Origin: Bacteroidota bacterium
GTDB taxonomy: Bacteria; Bacteroidota; Bacteroidia; Chitinophagales; Chitinophagaceae
Assembly: GCA_023433345.1 (NCBI GenBank)
Contig: JAEZDA010000072.1
Span: 1 to 9,179 of the forward strand
Length of the DNA: 9,179 nucleotides
Direction of reading: 5' to 3'
Positions 4,913 through 9,179 of the stretch are shown in pieces. The notes under the pieces are model-generated. The model searched no databases and had not been told where the DNA came from. It saw nothing but the letters and a program-made list of their open reading frames with translations. How positions within the stretch are numbered: the stretch's first letter is position 1; the number at the start of each line of letters is the position of its first letter. The position numbers were made by a program, and so were the translations under genes.

Positions 4913-7033
4913 ATGTTTAAGTCGCCATTTCTTATTTCCATCTTGTTTTTCTGTTCGCTCAACCTAACCGCTCAAATCTTCTGGACCGGTGCGGTTGATT
5001 CACTTTGGGATAACCCTGCAAACTGGAACCCCCCGGTTATTCCAGACAGCACCTCAACAGTTAACATCATTCTTGATCCGGTAAATCCTCAACAACACTG
5101 GCCAAAGCTTCAAAGAAACGTAGCGGTAGATAGACTGGTATGTACCCGGGGTAAACTATACCTAAATGATTCAACCTTGTCGTGCTGGCGATTCGTAGCG
5201 AACCTTTCTGAGATTTTTACCGGATCAGATACCGGAAGACTGGTGACGAAAACTATCGGAAACAGCATTGCTTTTTTTGATAGCAAGGTTAGCGGAAACC
5301 TAGGTATCAAGATCTCTACCAATCAGGGCGTACAATTGCATAGGTCAGAGTTTGACGGTATAAGAATAATTTCTAACGGTGTGGGAACCCAAATTAATAT
5401 TTTAGATACTTGTCGATTCAACAGGGATGTGAAGATATCCCGTTTAACTTTTCCCGGAAGCCCGCAATCGGGTGGCGGTATCGTTTTGGAATCAGGTGTC
5501 ATTGAGGGTGATTTGAATTGTGTCAACAGGGTAAATGGGGGCTTCAGGATTGGTAAACTGCTTCCTGTTCGTCCTTCATTCGGCTTTATTGTAAAGGGGA
5601 AAGTAGATATCGAACATTCAGGGCAGCTTGTTGATTCAGGTCAGAACTGGCAGGCCGGTCATTTCAGCGCATGGAAACTGAGGAACCTGACAGGTGGAGG
5701 AAAAATTATTATAAAGGATTGTGTAGGAGCAAGGTTTGGACTTGACACATTATATATCGATTCATTTTTTATTAAAACGGATAAGGGCGCAGTTTGGATA
5801 GATTCCTCTGCATTTCATTCTCCGGCAATAACTGTGCTGAGTAATTATGTAGAGGACAATCATATTTACCATAACGACAGCAGGCTTTCCGGCAACAAAT
5901 TTTATGGCGACCTTTATTGGACCGATACCCTGCATCATATTAATGAGACCCGCGGTTTCTCAAAAGCTGCAACAATAGCCAGTGTTTTGTATGGTTCTGC
6001 AAATGAGTATTTCGGAGACGCCTGGTTTAAAGGTGTAGTAAACCTCGGCAGATTTGACACCTCCACCTTTCACGGCAACCTTACCATCGAAGCCATGGAT
6101 GGCTCGGTGTACAAACGTGCCCGCTTTTCGGGAGATCGGGCGGCTGATATCAATGCAGGCAGCACACCCTTTGAGTATGCCATTGTTGATAAATCTTCGC
6201 CGGGCACACTCGCTGTTACTGCACCATTGAATATCTCCGGCACCATGCGCTTTGATAACGGTAAGGTACAAACGAACCCGGGCAGTTATTTAATGTTTTT
6301 ACCTAGCGCAAGGGCTGAAGGTTTTGGTGCGCACAGTTATGTAGATGGCGTGGTGCAGAAAGAAGGCAATGAGGCTTTTATTTTCCCAACAGGTAGTGCT
6401 ACTGCCTTCAAGCCGCTTGCAATGAGCGCTCCATCAAATGCGACAGATGTTGTTAGTATGCAATACCATGCATCACCGGTACACACGGTAAGCGATACTT
6501 CCAGCCGCGTTGCGGGTTTGCCCGATATCAGCGATTGTGAGTACTGGGAGGTTAAACAACTGAATGGCAATTCAGCAGTAACACTTTCTCCTTCATGGGA
6601 TGAGGCATGTCTGGATAACGATATTTATTTCACCGATCCCCAAAATGCGATGGTAGCAAGATGGGATGGCAGCACCTGGCAGAACGAGGGCAATGGCGGT
6701 TATGACAATGGCTTTATTAAAACAGCAAACGCACTCACACCCAGCGGACTATTCACCTTTGCATCACCAAAAAGAGAAGTTATCATTCCTCCACCGCCTG
6801 ATCCACCGGTGATGATCGTCTATCCCAATCCCGTTAGTACCACCCTGAACATTCGCGTGGAACCGGGTTATAACAAAGGAATGATCATTGATGCCATCGG
6901 CAGGAGAATTTCCATTCACACCATGACTGCCGGTTTAAACTCAATCGATGTATCGCAACTTCCATCAGGTGTTTATTTTCTAAAACTCATCACGGCAAGG
7001 AGACAGTTTGTGGTGAAGTGGGTGAAAGGGTGA
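4913..7033 (+). CDS. Secreted beta-helix-like protein with T9SS type A sorting domain
   Basis: Predicted exported protein of 706 aa. Residues 1-20 are a signal peptide (MFKSPFLISILFFCSLNLTA, cleavage before Gln21). Next comes the IFWTGAVDSLWDNPANW motif (22-38), the W-TG-x-W-x-x-NW signature that starts many Bacteroidota surface proteins. Residues about 50-460 consist of short hydrophobic strands alternating with turns (many GD, GN and FxG words), suggesting a beta-helix. About 475-617 is a region common in such proteins: YVDGVVQKEGNEAFIFPTGS, then CEYWEVKQLNG, ARWDGSTWQNEGNGGYDNG and SGLFTFAS. A Pro-rich linker (IIPPPPDPPV, 624-633) leads to the sorting domain at 634-706 (MIVYPNPVSTTLNIRV, LPSGVYFLKLITARRQFVVKWV), which would route it through the T9SS. 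The last codons and stop (TGGGTGAAAGGGTGA) recur exactly at 4457-4471. It stands alone between family B elements. The ligand or role is unknown; no catalytic motif was recognised. Confidence 0.9.
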   Translation: MFKSPFLISILFFCSLNLTAQIFWTGAVDSLWDNPANWNPPVIPDSTSTVNIILDPVNPQQHWPKLQRNVAVDRLVCTRGKLYLNDSTLSCWRFVANLSEIFTGSDTGRLVTKTIGNSIAFFDSKVSGNLGIKISTNQGVQLHRSEFDGIRIISNGVGTQINILDTCRFNRDVKISRLTFPGSPQSGGGIVLESGVIEGDLNCVNRVNGGFRIGKLLPVRPSFGFIVKGKVDIEHSGQLVDSGQNWQAGHFSAWKLRNLTGGGKIIIKDCVGARFGLDTLYIDSFFIKTDKGAVWIDSSAFHSPAITVLSNYVEDNHIYHNDSRLSGNKFYGDLYWTDTLHHINETRGFSKAATIASVLYGSANEYFGDAWFKGVVNLGRFDTSTFHGNLTIEAMDGSVYKRARFSGDRAADINAGSTPFEYAIVDKSSPGTLAVTAPLNISGTMRFDNGKVQTNPGSYLMFLPSARAEGFGAHSYVDGVVQKEGNEAFIFPTGSATAFKPLAMSAPSNATDVVSMQYHASPVHTVSDTSSRVAGLPDISDCEYWEVKQLNGNSAVTLSPSWDEACLDNDIYFTDPQNAMVARWDGSTWQNEGNGGYDNGFIKTANALTPSGLFTFASPKREVIIPPPPDPPVMIVYPNPVSTTLNIRVEPGYNKGMIIDAIGRRISIHTMTAGLNSIDVSQLPSGVYFLKLITARRQFVVKWVKG

Positions 7034-7036
7034 AGT

Positions 7037-7060
7037 GCTGATTTGCTGATTTGCAGATTT
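7037..7060. repeat. 8-bp tandem array directly after a stop codon
   Basis: Three units, GCTGATTT twice and GCAGATTT once, begin 4 bp after the stop of the 706-aa gene. It occupies the same place as the 7-bp arrays at other gene ends but has an 8-bp period. A decayed copy of the CCCGATAGCTATCGGG palindrome follows at 7063-7079. Confidence 0.8.
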
Positions 7061-7088
7061 GCCCCGATTACTATCGAGGTGCCGTTCT

Positions 7089-7205
7089 GCTAACGCGGGA
7101 AAGATTCCTCGCTCCGCTCGGAATGACGGAGGACAGGATGGAGTTGGAGCGACTTCGTCGCCAATGGAACCTCACACCGCCAGTCATTTCGCGCCGGGCG
7201 ATAAA
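7089..7205. repeat. Family B (REP/BIME-like) element, copy 2
   Basis: Same order as copy 1: GCTAACGCGGGAAAG, left arm 7102-7127, central hairpin GCGAC-TTC-GTCGC (7149-7161), right arm 7183-7205 beginning GTCATTTCG. The right arm has diverged (GCGCCGGGCG) and runs directly into the left arm of copy 3, so the two form a tandem pair. Confidence 0.8.
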
Positions 7206-7310
7206 GATTCCTCGTTTCACTTCGGAATGACGAAAGACAGGATGTAGTTAGGGCGACTTCGTCGCCAAATGGAATCACACACCGCCAGTCATTTCGACCA
7301 GCGGGAGAAA
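7205..7310. repeat. Family B (REP/BIME-like) element, copy 3
   Basis: Left arm 7205-7231, perfect central hairpin GGCGAC-TTC-GTCGCC (7252-7266), right arm 7288-7310 (GTCATTTCGACCAGCGGGAG then AAA). This is the most symmetric copy. Its left arm and middle segment (GAAAGACAGGATGTAGTTA) match copy 1 more closely than copy 2 does. Confidence 0.8.
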
Positions 7311-7373
7311 CCCATACGTCGCCTATCAGAAATTAAATTGAGAATAAAAATTTAAGATCGCCAAGAGTAATTT

Positions 7374-7422
7374 TTAATGGTTAATTCCTAATTCTTAATT
7401 CTTAATTCTTAATTCTTAATTC
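7374..7422. repeat. 7-bp tandem array (TTAATTC type), seven units
   Basis: Seven 7-bp units: TTAATGG, TTAATTC, CTAATTC, then TTAATTC four times. It is followed by CCTGCTTTCTCC, matching the CTGCCTTCTC that follows the array at 3775-3809, so it belongs to the next family A composite. Confidence 0.85.
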
Positions 7423-7595
7423 CCTGCTTTCTCCTTGTGAATTGCGTCTTTGTCTTCTTTGTTTCTTTGCGTGAAAATGTTTTCCGCAGATTCCCGCGGA
7501 TTAAATGCACCGCAGATTTCCGCTGAGCGTTTTTAATTCTTAATTCTTAATTCCTAATTCTTAATTGTACATCGTACACCGTACATCGTACATCG
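7423..7595. repeat. Family A composite repeat, copy 4, with two-word 7-bp array
   Basis: Contains the 44-bp block 7439-7482, identical to 3825-3868, then the core to 7539 (CCGCAGATTCCCGCGGATT, ATGCACCGCAGATTTCCGCTGA). The array at 7533-7595 has nine units: TTAATTC three times, CTAATTC, TTAATTG, then TACATCG, TACACCG and TACATCG twice, switching word without a phase break. Confidence 0.85.
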
Positions 7596-7619
7596 ATTGT
7601 CTCCCCCAAAAAATACTTT

Positions 7620-7632
7620 CTAAATATTTTGG
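7620..7632. promoter_or_regulatory. Operator-like site O1 (imperfect)
   Basis: CTAAA-TAT-TTTGG fits the pattern CTAAAnnnTTTAG with one mismatch and covers the -33 TTG. It is also the middle of a wider, imperfect 21-bp palindrome (7616-7636) with CTTTC and GAAAG ends. Confidence 0.55.
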
Positions 7633-7657
7633 AAAGCTAAAGTATTTAGTATATTTG
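7629..7657 (+). promoter_or_regulatory. Bacteroidota-type promoter for the S24 repressor gene
   Basis: TTG at 7629-7631 and TATATTTG at 7650-7657 match the -33 and -7 (TAnnTTTG) elements with an 18-bp gap. Transcription would start near 7664, leaving a leader of about 15 bases before the ATG at 7679. The promoter is overlapped by three operator-like palindromes. Confidence 0.75.
7637..7649. promoter_or_regulatory. Operator-like site O2 (perfect palindrome)
   Basis: CTAAA-GTA-TTTAG has perfect 5-bp arms and ends at the base before the -7 box. Bound repressor here should block RNA polymerase. Its centre is 17 bp from that of O1. The sequence is certain; binding is inferred from position beside a repressor gene. 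Confidence 0.6.
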
Positions 7658-7659
7658 TA

Positions 7660-7672
7660 CTAATCAAATTAG
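7660..7672. promoter_or_regulatory. Operator-like site O3 (perfect palindrome)
   Basis: CTAAT-CAA-ATTAG has perfect 5-bp arms and the same CTAA/TTAG outer bases as O2. It lies over the expected transcription start, 7 bp before the repressor ATG. Its centre is 23 bp from that of O2, about two helical turns. Confidence 0.6.
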
Positions 7673-7678
7673 CTCATT

Positions 7679-8431
7679 ATGTCACAGGCAGGGTTAAACT
7701 TAAAGTACCTCCGCAAATTGCGGGGATGGACGCAGGAAGAATTCGCAAACAAACTGAACATTAAAAGATCATTGATCGGCGCTTATGAAGAAGAGCGCGC
7801 TGATCCGCGGCTGGAGGTGTTGGAAATGGTGGGAGAGATGTTCAAGCTCAGTTTGGATGAATTATTATTGAAAGACCTCAGCAACACCGGCGGAAGTTAC
7901 TGGATGAAGCGACGTGCGCAAAAAATTCAGTCTGTTGAAAGAAACGTGATCCACTTTGTTCCGGTGAAGGCTGCGGCGGGCTACCTGGCAGGTTATGCAG
8001 ACAGTGAGTTCATTGATGAACTCAACACTTTTACGCTTCCTATGCTGGCGGGGGGAAATTATCGTGCATTTGAGATAATTGGGGATAGTATGCTTCCCAC
8101 GCCCAGTGGCAGCATTATCGTGGGTGAAAAAGTGAACAACCTGGATGAGGTGAAGAACAACATGCCCTGCATTGTGGTTAGTCGCAATGAGGGGATCGTT
8201 TACAAAAGAGTGGTGAAAAACAATCGGTCGAAAAGCAAGGTATCTCTCGTAAGTGATAACCCCAGTTACCAGCCTTACCAGGTTAATGCCGATGACATTG
8301 CTGAGATCTGGCAGGCGCAGTTGGTAATTGGCAAGGTCGCTCAGCAGCAGCGCTGGGATGTGAATTCTTTGGCAAATCTTGTTAATAATTTGCAGGACCA
8401 GGTGAGTACCCTTAAGAAGAAGATGAACTAA
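7679..8431 (+). CDS. XRE-HTH / S24 peptidase-type (LexA/CI-like) transcriptional repressor
   Basis: A 250-residue cytoplasmic DNA-binding regulator. Residues about 7-63 are an XRE/CI-type helix-turn-helix (LKYLRKLRGWTQEEFANKLN, then IKRSLIGAYEEERADPRLE). The C-terminal half (about 91-222) is a LexA/S24 self-cleavage domain. The nucleophile is Ser137 in GDSMLPT, the general base Lys176 in VYKRV (39 residues apart, close to LexA's 37), and the likely scissile bond Ala100-Gly101 in KAAAGY, 36 residues before the Ser. All three features needed for RecA-stimulated or damage-triggered cleavage are thus present. Residues 227-250 (LANLVNNLQDQVSTLKKKM) look like a short coiled coil, an addition not found in classical LexA. 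It is not canonical LexA, whose HTH is winged. Three palindromes over its promoter imply autorepression. ssb lies 226 bp downstream on the same strand, so a DNA-damage or prophage-type response is plausible. Confidence 0.9.
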   Translation: MSQAGLNLKYLRKLRGWTQEEFANKLNIKRSLIGAYEEERADPRLEVLEMVGEMFKLSLDELLLKDLSNTGGSYWMKRRAQKIQSVERNVIHFVPVKAAAGYLAGYADSEFIDELNTFTLPMLAGGNYRAFEIIGDSMLPTPSGSIIVGEKVNNLDEVKNNMPCIVVSRNEGIVYKRVVKNNRSKSKVSLVSDNPSYQPYQVNADDIAEIWQAQLVIGKVAQQQRWDVNSLANLVNNLQDQVSTLKKKMN

Positions 8432-8657
8432 GTTCGTGGTTCGTAGTTCATAGTTCAGATAATTTATAATAATTCAACATTCAACATTCATAATTCAACA
8501 TCTGATTCAGATTTCGTTTCGATTTATAGTTTAAAATCTATAATCTGTAATCTATAATCTATAATCTAGAGTTTTTACTTTCTCTCAATTCAACATCCAA
8601 CATTTAAAATTCAACATTACGATAGATACATCGCTTCACAATTAAAAACACAGCAAC
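8431..8657. repeat. Spacer built of successive 7-bp arrays of different words
   Basis: The first unit overlaps the last base of the repressor stop codon. Series seen: AGTTCGT, GGTTCGT, AGTTCAT, AGTTCAG (8431-8458); ATAATTT, ATAATAA and TTCAACA-type units (8459-8500); ATCTATA-type, five units (8536-8570); and CAACATT-type units (about 8585-8619). A small palindrome TTATAG-N8-CTATAA is at 8524-8543. No terminator hairpin and no clear TAnnTTTG promoter for ssb were found, so read-through from the repressor gene is possible. Confidence 0.8.
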
Positions 8658-9101
8658 ATGATTAAGTTACAGATCATCGGCAACCTCGGAAAGGATTGCA
8701 TTGTTAACGAGGTTAACGGAAAAACAGTCATCAATTTCAGCGTAGCCCACACCGAAAAGTATAAGACGGCTGACGGCAATTTGAATGAGAGGACAACTTG
8801 GGTTGAATGCGCCTATTGGACCGATCGCACTGCCGTAGCGCAATACCTCACCAAGGGTAAAATGGTGTATGCCGAAGGTTCTCCCTCTGCAGATGCTTAT
8901 ACCAACAAAGAAGGAAAGGCCGCAGGTACATTGCGCATGCGCGTTCAAACCATCCAGTTACTGGGCGGCAATTCTGATTCGGGCAGCAGTTCAGGATATT
9001 CGCATGCAGGTCAACAGGCGTCCGGGAGCTACCAGCGTGAATCTGCTATGAGCAATTCGATGGCTGATAAGAATGAAGTTCCGGATGATCTTCCATTTTA
9101 A
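8658..9101 (+). CDS. ssb: Single-stranded DNA-binding protein SSB
   Basis: A 147-residue protein that coats single-stranded DNA as a tetramer during replication, recombination and repair. The OB-fold fills residues 1-104 (MIKLQIIGNLGKDCIVNEV, VINFSVAHTEKYK, TTWVECAYWTDRTA, GKMVYAEGSPS, LRMRVQTIQLLGG), with Trp48 and Trp54 in the positions of the DNA-stacking aromatics. Residues 105-136 are a Ser/Gly/Gln-rich flexible linker, shorter than in E. coli SSB. The tail EVPDDLPF is the acidic tip that binds partner proteins. Start and stop are both clear. Upstream lies the S24 repressor gene and not the mutY/gldE-type neighbours often seen with the housekeeping copy in Bacteroidota, so this may be a second paralogue; that is inference from memory of gene order. 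It ends at a strong terminator. Confidence 0.95.
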   Translation: MIKLQIIGNLGKDCIVNEVNGKTVINFSVAHTEKYKTADGNLNERTTWVECAYWTDRTAVAQYLTKGKMVYAEGSPSADAYTNKEGKAAGTLRMRVQTIQLLGGNSDSGSSSGYSHAGQQASGSYQRESAMSNSMADKNEVPDDLPF

Positions 9102-9124
9102 TTCATTGGGTTAGTGATAAAAAG

Positions 9125-9154
9125 AAAAAGCTTCCGGTTGCGGAAGCTTTTTTT
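9125..9154 (+). terminator. Rho-independent terminator after ssb
   Basis: A perfect 12-bp stem, AAAAAGCTTCCG / CGGAAGCTTTTT, with the 4-base loop GTTG, runs into TTTTTTT, 23 bp after the ssb stop. The A-tract before the stem makes it potentially bidirectional. It is the clearest terminator in the window. Confidence 0.93.
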
Positions 9155-9179
9155 GAATGTGATAAACAGGGGTAAGTGA

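Noticed and set aside
7059..7278. Two 62-codon open frames on opposite strands
   Set aside because: They are translations of the tandem family B copies with the same by-product peptide as at 4536-4754; there is no promoter and no independent coding signal.
3431..7678. Insertion sequence or classical transposon
   Set aside because: No transposase, integrase or recombinase frame is present, and no clear target-site duplication with terminal inverted repeats was found. The 44-bp direct repeat is part of a longer repeated module.
7679..8431. Calling the repressor lexA
   Set aside because: Its DNA-binding domain is XRE/CI-type and not the winged helix of true LexA, and it carries an extra C-terminal coiled coil, so only a LexA/CI-like label is justified.

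Overview
The window looks like chromosomal DNA of a member of the Bacteroidota, most likely a Chitinophagaceae-like lineage. The evidence is two exported proteins with C-terminal type IX secretion (T9SS) sorting domains, an SSB of the Bacteroidota type (start MIKLQIIGNLGKD, tip DDLPF), promoters with the Bacteroidota -7 box TAnnTTTG (TATATTTG twice), weak Shine-Dalgarno sequences, and intergenic DNA full of short AT-rich tandem repeats. Family or genus cannot be settled from the sequence alone.

Layout. (1) 44-2224, minus: a 726-aa secreted T9SS cargo protein with a DUF11 adhesin-like domain; a hairpin lies just past its stop. (2) 2225-2656: divergent spacer with a good promoter for gene 1. 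(3) 2657-3430, plus: a TauE/SafE-type 8-TM permease. (4) 3431-3964: about 530 bp made almost wholly of three degenerate copies of a composite repeat (family A) and 7-bp tandem arrays. (5) 3965-4270, minus: a 101-residue basic protein of unknown function. (6) 4271-4912: hairpins, a 16-bp perfect palindrome and one REP/BIME-like element (family B). (7) 4913-7033, plus: a 706-aa second T9SS cargo, probably beta-helical. (8) 7034-7678: two more family B elements, a 7-bp array, another family A composite, then a promoter with three operator-like palindromes. (9) 7679-8431, plus: an XRE-HTH/S24 (LexA/CI-like) self-cleaving repressor. (10) 8431-8657: spacer of 7-bp arrays. (11) 8658-9101, plus: ssb, followed by a strong rho-independent terminator.

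How the parts relate. The S24 repressor and ssb form a plausible DNA-damage-related pair, and the repressor very likely represses itself through three CTAAAnnnTTTAG-type sites overlapping its promoter. The two T9SS proteins are unrelated to each other except at the secretion signal. Genes 5 and 7 lie in an island bounded by a perfect 44-bp direct repeat (3825-3868 and 7439-7482).

The most unusual content is intergenic. Many tandem arrays use different words but nearly all have a 7-bp period, and they begin within 0-5 bp of the stop codons of three genes (an 8-bp version follows a fourth). Arrays switch from one 7-bp word to another without losing phase, and they sit at fixed places inside the larger composite repeats. 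No mobile-element enzymes, CRISPR arrays, tRNAs or rRNAs were found.
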